Below, piece after piece: positions 28,148 through 36,149 of a stretch of 64,000 nucleotides of DNA. Origin of the DNA: Microbacterium hydrocarbonoxydans (lineage in GTDB: Bacteria > Actinomycetota > Actinomycetes > Actinomycetales > Microbacteriaceae); NCBI RefSeq assembly GCF_011752045.1, contig NZ_JAAKXW010000001.1:248001-312000 (forward strand). Direction: 5' to 3'. The stretch's first letter is position 1. The number at the start of each line of letters is the position of its first letter. Under the pieces are notes generated by a model, which was given only the letters and a program-made list of their open reading frames with translations, was not told the DNA's origin and did not search any database. Both the position numbers and the translations under genes were made by a program.

Positions 28148-28960
28148 TCAATGCGTGTCGAGGAGCTCGTCCTCGGCGTCGGCATCCGCGTCGCGCCGTC
28201 GCGGGCGCTTCGGAGTCGCCGCCGAACCCTCGAGCTCCTCACGATGCTTCACGATCTCGGTGCGGATGATGTAGCCGATGAACACGAAGCCCATCAGGGC
28301 GAAGAGGATCCACTGGATCGCGTACGAGAGGTGCGGCCCCGGATCCTCCGTCGGGGAGTCGAAGCCGCCGAGGACGGTCGAGGCCGCCGGGTCCTCGCCG
28401 ACCAGCTGACCATAGGCGCCGGTGATCAGATCACCGTCGACGAGCCCGTCGACCGTCGGCAGATGGATCGTCGGGACCTGCCCCTCCGGGGCGCCGCGAC
28501 CCGATGCCGGGAGCTGCTCGCCCGGGCGCAGCCGCACGGTGATCTCGACCTCGCCGGGCGGCGGGGCCGGCACGGCATCCGGCGCGTCGCCGTCGCCCGG
28601 CGGCACCCATCCGCGATCGACGAGGAACAGCCGTCCGTCGGCGTCGAGGAAGGGGACCAGCACCTCGAAGGCGCTCGTGCCGCCATGGGGGCGGTTGCGG
28701 ACGAGGACCTGCTCCTCTGCCAGGTACTCGCCGTTGAGCGTCACCGGAAGCCACTCGTCGTCAGGATCCAGGCGTCCGTCGGCGCCGATGCGCTCTGCCA
28801 GGGGGACCGGCTCCGCATCGTAGTTCTGCTCGACGAGGGCGATCTGGTCTGCACGGGTCTCGTTCCGCTCGAACTGCCAGTTCGACAGGAAGGCGCATGC
28901 CACCGCGAAGCCGATCGCGATGAGGACGTAGACGCCCCATCGCACCACCCGTGGGCTCAT
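28148..28960 (-). CDS. SURF1-family cytochrome oxidase assembly protein
   Basis: A 270-residue protein with the SURF1 layout: an N-terminal transmembrane helix (about 9-27) followed by WQFERN, a periplasmic domain with VDRGWVPPG (about 116-124), and a C-terminal helix (about 213-235) beginning YAIQWILFA. SURF1 proteins help insert heme A into cytochrome oxidase, fitting the ctaA/ctaB genes elsewhere in the window. The ATG overlaps the stop of the upstream small gene (ATGA), and the last 30 residues are a charged tail. Confidence 0.92.
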   Translation of the reverse strand: MSPRVVRWGVYVLIAIGFAVACAFLSNWQFERNETRADQIALVEQNYDAEPVPLAERIGADGRLDPDDEWLPVTLNGEYLAEEQVLVRNRPHGGTSAFEVLVPFLDADGRLFLVDRGWVPPGDGDAPDAVPAPPPGEVEITVRLRPGEQLPASGRGAPEGQVPTIHLPTVDGLVDGDLITGAYGQLVGEDPAASTVLGGFDSPTEDPGPHLSYAIQWILFALMGFVFIGYIIRTEIVKHREELEGSAATPKRPRRRDADADAEDELLDTH

Positions 28961-29151
28961 GCGGGCAGGCCTTCGCGCACCGACACCGGGAAGTCCCGGG
29001 CCGCCAGGTAGTCGCGGAGGAAGTCGACGTGCTCAGGGCATGCGAGCCAGACCTTCTCGCGCTCCGGCGCGTGGATGCGCGGATTGCGCCACACGACCTG
29101 ATGCGTCGCCGCGCTCCGGCAGCCGGCGCGGGAGCACTCCAGTGCCGTCAC
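28957..29151 (-). CDS. small conserved cysteine-containing protein, function unknown
   Basis: A 64-residue soluble protein with three cysteines in the pattern C-x4-C (ECSRAGC, 5-11) and a single Cys near 38 (WLACPEH) beside His41, which could hold a metal. Similar small proteins in Microbacteriaceae carry a misleading acetone carboxylase name, as I recall; no such activity is plausible at this size. It overlaps both neighbours by ATGA (DUF3099 upstream, SURF1 downstream), so it belongs to their transcription unit. Confidence 0.72.
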   Translation of the reverse strand: MTALECSRAGCRSAATHQVVWRNPRIHAPEREKVWLACPEHVDFLRDYLAARDFPVSVREGLPA

Positions 29152-29510
29152 TCGGAGTCCTGCCGGTTCTCGCGGATCGTGAAGATCCGTGGATCCTCGG
29201 CGACGGCGTCCTGCACGACCGGTGCGGCCGGAGCCGGCGGCGCCTCGAGCTCCTGGACGGGGGATTCCGCGGTGACCTCGGTGCTGTCGCTGCCCGCGTT
29301 CGCGAACACCACGGCGATGTACGGGAGGACTGCGGCGGCGATGGCGAAGACCCAGGTGTACCAGCCGTACGGCTGCACGAGCACCATGAGACCGAAGCAG
29401 GCGATGCGGATCGTCATCGTGATGGCGTAGCGGCGCACGCGATGGTCGGCCTCGTCCTGCGGCGACTGCGGCAGGGAGGTCACGGCGGGGACCAGACGCT
29501 TGCTCTTCAC
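29148..29510 (-). CDS. DUF3099 family membrane protein
   Basis: A 120-residue protein with the DUF3099 pattern: TSLPQSPQDEADHRVRRY (11-28) followed by two transmembrane helices (about 29-50 and 52-70) and an acidic Pro/Ala-rich tail. The function is unknown; the family is confined to Actinobacteria as far as I recall. The start is GTG at 29510, with TAGGCT 9 nt upstream on the minus strand (29525-29520), suggesting a promoter very close to the start. It is first in a unit with the small Cys protein and SURF1. Confidence 0.83.
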   Translation of the reverse strand: MKSKRLVPAVTSLPQSPQDEADHRVRRYAITMTIRIACFGLMVLVQPYGWYTWVFAIAAAVLPYIAVVFANAGSDSTEVTAESPVQELEAPPAPAAPVVQDAVAEDPRIFTIRENRQDSE

Positions 29511-29560
29511 GGTGCTTCCAGCCTACGCCGGAACAGGAGGCGCGGGGTGCCGGGAGGAGC

Positions 29561-30154
29561 TCAGCTGTTGAAGAGGAACGGCAGCGTGAAGGCGCCGAGG
29601 AAGACGGCGCCGATCACGATCGCCACGACGGTGAAGACCAGGAACGCGCACCCCACGTAGCCGGTGATGAGGCCGGTGATCGCCATGCCTCGGCCGCCGA
29701 GTCCCGGGGTCCGCCGGAGCTGGCGCAGTGCGAGGTGACCGGTGATGACGGCGGCGACCGAGATCAGGATCGGGAAGATGGCCCAGAAGAGGAGAACGCT
29801 CAGCACGAGGCCGGCGATGCCGCAGATCAGGGAGGTGATCGCCAGGCCGCTGTTCGGACGAGGAGCCGCGTACGCGGGTGCGCCGTACGCGGTGAAGCCG
29901 GGTGCCTGCTGCTGCGGGGCGACGGCTCCGTACTGGGCCTGCGCGGGCTGGGCCTGCGCGGGCGCTGCAGCAGCGCCGTACGCAGACGGCTGTGCACCGT
30001 ACGCCGGAGGTTGTGCGCCGTAGGCCGGCGCCTGCGCGGGGTACGACGGCGCCGCGGGGACGACGGGCGTCGCACCGGGGTACGGCTGGACGGGCTGCGC
30101 GGCCGGAGCCGGAGGCTCGTCGCCGAGGGGAGAGGGGAGGCTGCTGTCGCTCAC
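29561..30154 (-). CDS. DUF4190-type membrane protein with Pro/Tyr-rich repeat N-terminus
   Basis: A protein of about 197 residues. The first 100 residues are disordered and rich in Pro, Ala, Tyr and Gln, with repeated AYGAQP units encoded by imperfect tandem repeats of gccgtacgc-like DNA (about 29870-30060). Two hydrophobic helices follow (about 105-135 and 150-185) in the GLAITSLICGIAGLV and GRGMAITGLITGY pattern of DUF4190. The GTG at 30154 has AAAGGG 6 nt upstream; an in-frame upstream ATG-like extension to 30205 is less likely. The function is unknown. It is divergent from the SDR gene. Confidence 0.82.
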   Translation of the reverse strand: MSDSSLPSPLGDEPPAPAAQPVQPYPGATPVVPAAPSYPAQAPAYGAQPPAYGAQPSAYGAAAAPAQAQPAQAQYGAVAPQQQAPGFTAYGAPAYAAPRPNSGLAITSLICGIAGLVLSVLLFWAIFPILISVAAVITGHLALRQLRRTPGLGGRGMAITGLITGYVGCAFLVFTVVAIVIGAVFLGAFTLPFLFNS

Positions 30155-30289
30155 GCGGGACCCTTTCGTCTCCTTCAGCGTTTCAGCAGCGCGGTGTTCT
30201 GTCAAACCTCGCGCGGTCCGCGACGGGCATCCTCGATAGGATCTCCAGTGACCCGGAACCGGAGTGCACCGGCCAGATCAGGAGTGGAA

Positions 30290-31000
30290 ATGAGTTCTCA
30301 GCGCGTCGTCCTCGTCACCGGAGGCAACCGGGGCATCGGCCGGGCCATCGCCGAGCGGTTCGTCCGCGACGGCTACAGGGTGGCCGTGACGGCGCGCAGC
30401 GGCGAGGGCCCCGAGGGCACGCTTACCGTGCGTGCGGACGTGACGGACGCCGCCGCGATCGACGCCGCGTTCACCGAGGTCGAGCAGCAGCTCGGCCCGA
30501 TCGAGATCGTCGTCGCGAACGCGGGGATCACCAAGGACACCCTGCTGCTGCGCATGAGCGAGGACGACTTCGACAGCGTCGTCGCCACCAACCTCGGTGG
30601 CACCTTCCGCGTCGTCAAACGCGCATCCAAGGGGATGCTTCGCGCCCGCTTCGGCCGCGTCATCCTCATCTCCAGCGTCGTCGGCCTCTACGGCTCCGCC
30701 GGGCAGGTCAACTACTCGGCGTCCAAGAGCGCGCTCGTGGGCTTCGCGCGATCGCTCACCCGCGAGCTCGGGGGCCGCGGCATCACCGCGAACGTGGTGG
30801 CCCCCGGTTTCATCGAGACGGACATGACCGCCGAGCTCCCCGAGGAGACGCAGAAGCAGTACAAGGCGAACATCCCGGCCGGACGCTTCGCCACCCCGGA
30901 CGAGGTCGCAGGAGTCGTCACCTGGCTCGCCGGAGACGACGCCGGCTACATCTCCGGCGCGGTCATCCCGGTCGACGGCGGACTCGGCATGGGGCACTGA
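30290..31000 (+). CDS. fabG: 3-oxoacyl-ACP reductase FabG-like SDR
   Basis: A 236-residue short-chain dehydrogenase. It has the cofactor motif TGGNRGIG (10-17), NAG near 80 (VANAGIT), catalytic Ser near 130, YSASK with Tyr-x3-Lys (about 143-147) and the C-terminal GGLGMGH. The MSSQRVVLVTGGNRGIG start matches the mycobacterial FabG1/MabA style, so reduction of 3-oxoacyl-ACP is likely, although it is 13 kb from the fab operon. AGGAG lies about 5 nt before the ATG at 30290. TAGGAT at 30237-30242 is a possible -10. Confidence 0.87.
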   Translation: MSSQRVVLVTGGNRGIGRAIAERFVRDGYRVAVTARSGEGPEGTLTVRADVTDAAAIDAAFTEVEQQLGPIEIVVANAGITKDTLLLRMSEDDFDSVVATNLGGTFRVVKRASKGMLRARFGRVILISSVVGLYGSAGQVNYSASKSALVGFARSLTRELGGRGITANVVAPGFIETDMTAELPEETQKQYKANIPAGRFATPDEVAGVVTWLAGDDAGYISGAVIPVDGGLGMGH

Positions 31001-31018
31001 CCCGCACGCTCATCCTCG

Positions 31019-31717
31019 TCAGCGCGTGATCGCGGCGTCGATCAGCTCCGCGAGCCGCGCCGGCACGGAGAACTGCGGCCAGTGCCCCGACCCGATGCGC
31101 ACGACCTCGGACTGCGCGATGGCCCGGAACTCCTCGGCGTAGGGCGGCCACTCCGCGAGCATCCTCTCCACAGCCTCCCGATCGGCGCCGCCCATCAGCA
31201 GCGTCACCGGAACGCGATGACGGCCGCCGTGGTCGCTCAGCGAGATCGCGTCCGTCGGCACCCTGGCGGGGACGCTGTGCGTGAGCGCGGCCGTGCGCGA
31301 CCTGGTCGCCTCGTCCAGGTCATGCACGTCCTCGTCCGGGAAGAAGTCCCAGCCCGGGAAGGGGATGACGCCGTCGACGACGTCGAACTCGCTGATCCCG
31401 AAGCCGGGCGGCGGGGGAGCCGTGTCGACGAGGATCACGCGGACGACCCGGTCGGGGCGCGCGTCGGCGACCCCCCAGGCGACGTTGCCGCCTCCGCTGT
31501 GGCCGACCACGGCGACCGGCCCGTCGATCGCGTCCACCTCCGCGACGGCGGCGGCCACCCAGTCGGCGATGCTGATGTCCGCGGACTCCTCGGCGGGCGC
31601 GCCCACGCCGGGCATGGTGAGGGGATGCACGCGATGACCCGCCCGCTCCAGAGCGGGGGTCACGTCGCCCCAGCTGGAGGCGTCGAGCCAGAGACCGGGG
31701 ATGAGGATGATGTCCAT
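31019..31717 (-). CDS. alpha/beta-hydrolase
   Basis: A 232-residue soluble alpha/beta-hydrolase. The nucleophile elbow is GHSGGG (about 72-77) and the C-terminal histidine lies in GSGHWPQFS near 212-220; an acidic residue in the GGADRE segment completes the triad. The short start MDIILIPGLWLDASSW carries the oxyanion loop. No substrate can be named; esterase or lactonase activity is possible. It is convergent with fabG across 18 bp without a visible terminator. Confidence 0.85.
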   Translation of the reverse strand: MDIILIPGLWLDASSWGDVTPALERAGHRVHPLTMPGVGAPAEESADISIADWVAAAVAEVDAIDGPVAVVGHSGGGNVAWGVADARPDRVVRVILVDTAPPPPGFGISEFDVVDGVIPFPGWDFFPDEDVHDLDEATRSRTAALTHSVPARVPTDAISLSDHGGRHRVPVTLLMGGADREAVERMLAEWPPYAEEFRAIAQSEVVRIGSGHWPQFSVPARLAELIDAAITR

Positions 31718-31749
31718 GCCCCGACGCTAGCCGGGGCATCCGACATCCG

Positions 31750-32385
31750 CTATGGAAGCAGTGCGATGACCTCGGAGAGGTCCTGCGGACCGATGACGAG
31801 GCTCGCCGCGGCGCGGACGGCCGGCTTCGCGTTGAAGGCGAGCCCCAGTCCCGCCACCGCCATCATCTGCAGATCGTTGGCGCCGTCGCCGATGGCGATC
31901 GTCGCGTGCGGTGCGACGCCGAGCTCGGCGGCCCACTCCTGCAGGGAGGCGGCCTTGGCCGCGGCATCCACGATCGCGCCGTCGACCCGTCCGCTGAGCG
32001 CGCCGTCGGTCACCTCGAGCCGGTTGGCGCGCCAGCGGTCGACGCCGAGCCCGGGGGCCACGTCGTCGAGGATCTCGTGGAACCCGCCGGAGACGACGCC
32101 GACGACCCCGCCCCGCTCGTGCACGGCTGCGGTGAGTCGCTGCACGCCCGGTGTGGGCTCGATGCGCGCGCGCACCCGGTCGAACGCCGTGACGGGCACG
32201 CCCTCGAGGGCCGCCACCCGCGTGCGGAGACTCGTGGCGAAGTCGACCTCGCCGCGCATGGCGGCCTCGGTCGCGGCCTGCACCTCCTCGCGCCGCCCCG
32301 CCTCGTCGGCGAGCAGCTCGATCACCTCATTGCGGATGAGCGTGGAATCGGCATCGAGGACGACGAGGAAGCGCGCGGCGGTCAC
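31750..32385 (-). CDS. serB: phosphoserine phosphatase SerB
   Basis: A 211-residue HAD phosphatase that releases serine from phosphoserine. Motif I is LDADSTLI (10-17, D-x-D-S-T typical of SerB), motif II is VVSGGFHEILDD with Ser near 95, motif III Lys is near 140 and motif IV is IGDGANDLQMM near 165. There is no N-terminal ACT domain, so it is the short form. The GTG at 32385 is preceded 7 nt upstream by TAGGCT (32398-32393), pointing to a leaderless transcript; longer frames upstream run antisense through glgC. Confidence 0.92.
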   Translation of the reverse strand: MTAARFLVVLDADSTLIRNEVIELLADEAGRREEVQAATEAAMRGEVDFATSLRTRVAALEGVPVTAFDRVRARIEPTPGVQRLTAAVHERGGVVGVVSGGFHEILDDVAPGLGVDRWRANRLEVTDGALSGRVDGAIVDAAAKAASLQEWAAELGVAPHATIAIGDGANDLQMMAVAGLGLAFNAKPAVRAAASLVIGPQDLSEVIALLP

Positions 32386-32435
32386 GGCTTCGAGCCTAGC
32401 GACCGTCGCAGGGCCCGAGTCGCCGCGTGACGCGC

Positions 32436-33677
32436 TCAGCGATCGACGTGGACGCCCTTGCCGACGACCGTGATCCCGGATTCGGTGACGGTGAAGCCCC
32501 TGGCGAGGTCGCGCTCCCGGTCCACGCCGACCGTCGCGCCGTCCGCGAGGACGACGTTCTTGTCGAGGATGGCCCTGTGCACGCGCGCGCCCGCGCCGAC
32601 GCGGACATGGTCGAACAGCACCGAATCGGTGATCGTCGAACCGCCGCCGGCGAGTATCCACGGCCCCACCACGCTGCGCTCGAGGTGCGTCCCGGAGAGC
32701 ACGCAGCCCAGCGACACGATCGAGTCGATGGCGTTGCCGATGCGCCCGACGGAGTCCCGGACGAACTTCGCGGGCGGGGAGTTCACCGCCTGCGAGTGGA
32801 TCGGCCATTCCATGTTGTACAGGTTGAAGATCGGGAGCGTGGAGATGAGATCCATGTGGGCGTCGAAGAAGGAGTCGATCGTGCCCACGTCCCGCCAGTA
32901 CGAGCGGTCGCGCGGCGAGGAGCCGGGGACGTCGTTCTGCTTCATGTCGTAGTAGCCCGCCTCGCCGCGCTCGACGAAGTAGGGGACGATGTCGCCGCCC
33001 ATGTCGTGACCGGAGGTGGGGGACTCGCCGTCCGCCTCCACGGCGGCGATCAGCGCGTCGGCGTCGAAGATGTAGTTGCCCATCGAGGCGAGGACCTCAT
33101 GGGGCGAGTCCTCCAGGCCCTGAGCATCCGTCGGCTTCTCGAGGAACTGCTTGATGCGGCCGGACTCCGTGTCCGCGTCGATGACGCCGAACTGGGAGGC
33201 GAGAGCCAGCGGCTGACGGATGCCGGCCACCGTGGCCTTCGCACCGGACTCGATGTGCGCGTCCAGCATCTGCCGGAAGTCCATCCGGTACACGTGATCG
33301 GCGCCGATCACCACGACGATGTCGGGCTTCTCGTCGTTGATGAGGTTCAGGCTCTGCAGGATCGCGTCGGCGGAGCCGGAGAACCAGCGCTTGCCGAGTC
33401 GCTGCTGGGCGGGCACCGAGGCCACGTAGGAGTCGAGCAGAGCGGACATCCGCCAGGTCTGCGAGATGTGACGGTCGAGGCTGTGGGACTTGTACTGGGT
33501 GAGGACGACGATCTGTCTGAGCCCAGAGTTTATGAGGTTCGAGATCGCGAAGTCGATCAATCGATACTGTCCGCCGAAGGGCACTGCAGGTTTTGCGCGA
33601 TCAGCCGTCAGGGGCATGAGTCGCTTGCCCTCGCCGCCGGCGAGGATGATGCCGAAGATCTTCTTTGGAGCGGACAT
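32436..33677 (-). CDS. glgC: glucose-1-phosphate adenylyltransferase (ADP-glucose pyrophosphorylase)
   Basis: A 413-residue nucleotidyltransferase that makes ADP-glucose from ATP and glucose-1-phosphate. The N-terminal motif [11 protein letters not shown] (14-24) binds nucleotide. Conserved FSGSADAI and GADHVYRMD segments follow, with a C-terminal left-handed beta-helix. It is divergent from glgA with only 47 bp between start codons. TAGGGT (33689-33684) lies 6 nt before its ATG, so its mRNA is probably leaderless. Length and arrangement match the mycobacterial glgC (Rv1213) pair. Confidence 0.95.
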   Translation of the reverse strand: MSAPKKIFGIILAGGEGKRLMPLTADRAKPAVPFGGQYRLIDFAISNLINSGLRQIVVLTQYKSHSLDRHISQTWRMSALLDSYVASVPAQQRLGKRWFSGSADAILQSLNLINDEKPDIVVVIGADHVYRMDFRQMLDAHIESGAKATVAGIRQPLALASQFGVIDADTESGRIKQFLEKPTDAQGLEDSPHEVLASMGNYIFDADALIAAVEADGESPTSGHDMGGDIVPYFVERGEAGYYDMKQNDVPGSSPRDRSYWRDVGTIDSFFDAHMDLISTLPIFNLYNMEWPIHSQAVNSPPAKFVRDSVGRIGNAIDSIVSLGCVLSGTHLERSVVGPWILAGGGSTITDSVLFDHVRVGAGARVHRAILDKNVVLADGATVGVDRERDLARGFTVTESGITVVGKGVHVDR

Positions 33678-33683
33678 GGGTCC

Positions 33684-33717
33684 ACCCTAGAGGGCGAATC
33701 CCATCGTGTACTAGCGT
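33684..33717. promoter_or_regulatory. back-to-back -10 boxes of glgC and glgA
   Basis: In the 47-bp gap between start codons, TAGGGT on the minus strand (33689-33684) lies 6 nt before the glgC ATG, and TAGCGT on the plus strand (33712-33717) lies 7 nt before the glgA ATG. Each promoter's upstream region must overlap the other, so the pair is probably co-regulated. Confidence 0.6.
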
Positions 33718-33724
33718 TTCGCAC

Positions 33725-34909
33725 ATGCGAGTTGAAATGATCACGAAGGAGTATCCGCCGGAGATCTACGGCGGTGCCGGGGTGCATGTCGCCGAGCTCG
33801 TGGCGGCCCTCCGAGAGAGCATCGACGTGCGCGTCCGCGCCTTCGGCGCTCCGCGTGACGAGGCGGGCACCTTCGCATACCGACCACCCTCTGAGCTCGC
33901 CTCCGCGAACGCCGCACTGCAGACCCTCGGCACCGATCTCGAGATCGTCTCCGCGATCTCCGACGCCGACCTCGTGCACAGCCACACCTGGTACGCGAAC
34001 TTCGCGGGACACATCGCCTCCCAGCTGCACGGCATCCCGCACGTGCTCACCGCGCACAGCCTGGAGCCGCTGCGGCCGTGGAAGGCCGAGCAGCTGGGCG
34101 GCGGATACGCCGTCTCCAGCGGGATCGAGAAGCTCGCCTACGAGAACGCCGCCGCGGTGATCGCGGTGAGCGCCGGCATGCGCGCCGACATCCTGCGCAG
34201 CTACCCGGACGTCGACCCCGCCAGGGTGCGCGTGATCCACAACGGCATCGACGTCGAGCGCTGGCGCCCGGTGGAGAACCCCGCCTTCCTCCAGTCGATC
34301 GGCATGGACCCGGCCAGGCCCTCCGTCGTCTTCGTCGGCCGCATCACCCGTCAGAAGGGTCTGCCGTACCTGCTGCAGGCGGCGCGGATGCTGCCGCCGG
34401 AGGTGCAGCTGATCCTCTGCGCCGGCGCCCCGGACACCCCGGAGATCATGGCCGAGGTGCAGGAGGGCGTGAAGCTGCTCCAGCAGACGCGGGACGGCGT
34501 GATCTGGATCGAGCGGATGCTGCCGCGCGACGAGCTCTCCGCGATCCTCACCGCCGCCACGACCTTCGTCTGCCCGTCGGTCTACGAGCCGCTCGGCATC
34601 GTCAACCTCGAGGCGATGGCCTGCGGGGCGGCGGTCGTCGGGACCGCGACCGGCGGCATTCCCGAGGTGGTCGCCGACGGCGTCACCGGTCGCCTCGTCC
34701 CGATCGAGCAGGTGCAGGACGGCACCGGCACCCCGGTGGACCCGGAGCGCTACGTGTCCGACCTCGCCGCGGTGCTCACCGAGGTGGCCTCGGATCCGGC
34801 ACGGGCGAAGGAGTACGGCGAGGCCGGACGGGAGCGGGCCCGAGACGAGTTCAGCTGGGGCGCGATCGCCGACACGACGCGTGCGCTGTACGCGGAGCTC
34901 ACCGCCTGA
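33725..34909 (+). CDS. glgA: glycogen synthase / maltose-1-phosphate synthase (GT4 GlgA/GlgM type)
   Basis: A 394-residue GT4 glycosyltransferase. The N-terminal Rossmann half begins MITKEYPPEIYGGAGVH, and the donor-binding half has VGRITRQKGLPYLLQ and the E-x7-E motif YEPLGIVNLEAMACG. Related actinobacterial enzymes (Rv1212c type) make maltose-1-phosphate from ADP-glucose and glucose-1-phosphate as well as, or instead of, extending glycogen, so GlgM is an equally good name. The ATG at 33725 is preceded by TAGCGT. It uses the ADP-glucose made by the divergent glgC. Confidence 0.93.
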   Translation: MRVEMITKEYPPEIYGGAGVHVAELVAALRESIDVRVRAFGAPRDEAGTFAYRPPSELASANAALQTLGTDLEIVSAISDADLVHSHTWYANFAGHIASQLHGIPHVLTAHSLEPLRPWKAEQLGGGYAVSSGIEKLAYENAAAVIAVSAGMRADILRSYPDVDPARVRVIHNGIDVERWRPVENPAFLQSIGMDPARPSVVFVGRITRQKGLPYLLQAARMLPPEVQLILCAGAPDTPEIMAEVQEGVKLLQQTRDGVIWIERMLPRDELSAILTAATTFVCPSVYEPLGIVNLEAMACGAAVVGTATGGIPEVVADGVTGRLVPIEQVQDGTGTPVDPERYVSDLAAVLTEVASDPARAKEYGEAGRERARDEFSWGAIADTTRALYAELTA

Positions 34910-34927
34910 GCCGATAGGCTGGCTTGC

Positions 34928-35716
34928 ATGTCGATCGCCCTGGAATTCACCGACGTCGTCGTGCGCCGCGAGGGGCGCAACATCATCGATCACGTGACCT
35001 GGCAGGTCGCCGATGATCAGCGCTGGGTGATCCTGGGCCCGAACGGCGCAGGCAAGACCACGCTGCTTCAGCTCGCGGACACGCTGATGCATCCGACCTC
35101 CGGCACGGTGACCGTGCTGGGCGAGACGCTCGGCCGCACCGACGTGTTCGAGGTTCGTCCGCGCATCGGCTTCGCCTCCTCAGCGATGGCGAAGCGGGTC
35201 CCGCGCGACGAGACCGTGCTGAACGCCGTGCTCACGGCCGCGTACTCGGTGCTCGGCCGCTGGAACGAGAGCTACGAGGACATCGACGAGCGTCGCGCGC
35301 TGCGCGTGCTGGGGGACTGGCGGCTCGAGCACCTCGCGGATCGCACCTTCGGCACGCTCAGCGACGGCGAGCAGAAGCGCGTGCAGATCGCCCGCGCCGT
35401 GATGACCGACCCCGAGCTGCTGCTCCTGGACGAGCCGACCGCGTCGCTCGACCTCGGCTCCCGCGAGGAGCTTCTGGCGCTGCTCAGCGGCTACGCCTCC
35501 TCGCCGACGACGCCCGCCATGCTCATGGTCACCCACCACGTGGAGGAGATCCCGGTCGGGTTCACCCACGTGATGCTGCTGCGCGACGGGAAGGTCGTCG
35601 CCGCCGGCCCGATCGACGAGACGCTCACCGCGGACGCCCTCGGGGAGACGTTCGGGATGCCGATCGCCCTGAGCAGCGACGGCGGCCGTCATGCTGCGCG
35701 CGCAGCATCCGCTTGA
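34928..35716 (+). CDS. stand-alone ABC transporter ATP-binding protein
   Basis: A 262-residue single ABC domain with Walker A GPNGAGKTT (about 38-46), the signature LSDGEQKRVQIAR near 151-163 (Asp in place of the usual second Gly) and Walker B LLLLDEPTASLD near 171-182. The closest style is the ModF/YlmA-like ATPases found without permease partners; no permease lies nearby. TAGGCT at 34915-34920 stands 7 nt before the ATG, implying leaderless expression independent of glgA, whose stop is 18 nt upstream. The transported substrate, if any, is unknown. Confidence 0.87.
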   Translation: MSIALEFTDVVVRREGRNIIDHVTWQVADDQRWVILGPNGAGKTTLLQLADTLMHPTSGTVTVLGETLGRTDVFEVRPRIGFASSAMAKRVPRDETVLNAVLTAAYSVLGRWNESYEDIDERRALRVLGDWRLEHLADRTFGTLSDGEQKRVQIARAVMTDPELLLLDEPTASLDLGSREELLALLSGYASSPTTPAMLMVTHHVEEIPVGFTHVMLLRDGKVVAAGPIDETLTADALGETFGMPIALSSDGGRHAARAASA

Positions 35717-35745
35717 CCGGGTTTCCGCGCCTGTCGAAGAACTGC

Positions 35746-35751
35746 TAAACT
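35746..35751 (+). promoter_or_regulatory. candidate -10 box for rpmE2
   Basis: TAAACT at 35746-35751 is a good -10 match in the 107-bp gap between the ABC ATPase gene and rpmE2. It leaves a leader of about 65 nt with AAGGAA before the ATG. No strong -35 is visible. Confidence 0.4.
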
Positions 35752-35823
35752 CGACCCTTGGTGCTCTCTGCACCGCAGACTTCCCCGACCCTGGCACAAT
35801 CCAGGGCATAGCTAAGGAATCCC

Positions 35824-36081
35824 ATGAAGACTGACATCCACCCCGACTACCAGGCGGTCGTGTTCCGCGACCTCGGCTCGGGCGAGACCTTCCTCACCCG
35901 CTCCACCGTCACCAGCGACAAGACCATCGAGCTGGACGGTGTCGAGTACCCCGTCATCGACGTCGAGATCTCCTCGGCCTCGCACCCGTTCTACACGGGC
36001 AAGCAGCGCATCATGGACTCGGCCGGTCGCGTCGAGAAGTTCAACCAGCGCTTCAAGGGCTTCGGCGGCTCCTCCAAGTAA
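35824..36081 (+). CDS. rpmE2: 50S ribosomal protein L31 type B (zinc-independent)
   Basis: An 85-residue L31 of the type B class: [14 protein letters not shown] at the start, a central [12 protein letters not shown] and C-terminal [10 protein letters not shown]. It has no cysteine at all, so it cannot bind the zinc held by the CxxC form. Such paralogues typically replace zinc-type L31 when zinc is scarce and are often under Zur control; I see no certain Zur box here. A strong hairpin terminator follows 12 nt after the stop. Confidence 0.95.
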   Translation: MKTDIHPDYQAVVFRDLGSGETFLTRSTVTSDKTIELDGVEYPVIDVEISSASHPFYTGKQRIMDSAGRVEKFNQRFKGFGGSSK

Positions 36082-36093
36082 GGCTTCCGCCGC

Positions 36094-36127
36094 GAAGGCC
36101 CCGTGCTCCTCGGAGCGCGGGGCCTTC
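36094..36127. terminator. hairpin terminator after rpmE2
   Basis: A 16-bp stem pairs GAAGGCCCCGTGCTCC (36094-36109) with GGAGCGCGGGGCCTTC (36112-36127), with one G-U-type mismatch and a 2-nt apex. It lies between rpmE2 and the convergent S33 peptidase and can serve both strands. Confidence 0.85.
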
Positions 36128-36149
36128 GTCGTCCCGGGGATCCCGGCCG

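Noticed and set aside
29870..30060. Possible CRISPR-like or minisatellite repeats
   Set aside because: The repeats are codons for AYGAQP-type units in a disordered protein segment, with irregular spacing and no spacers or cas genes.
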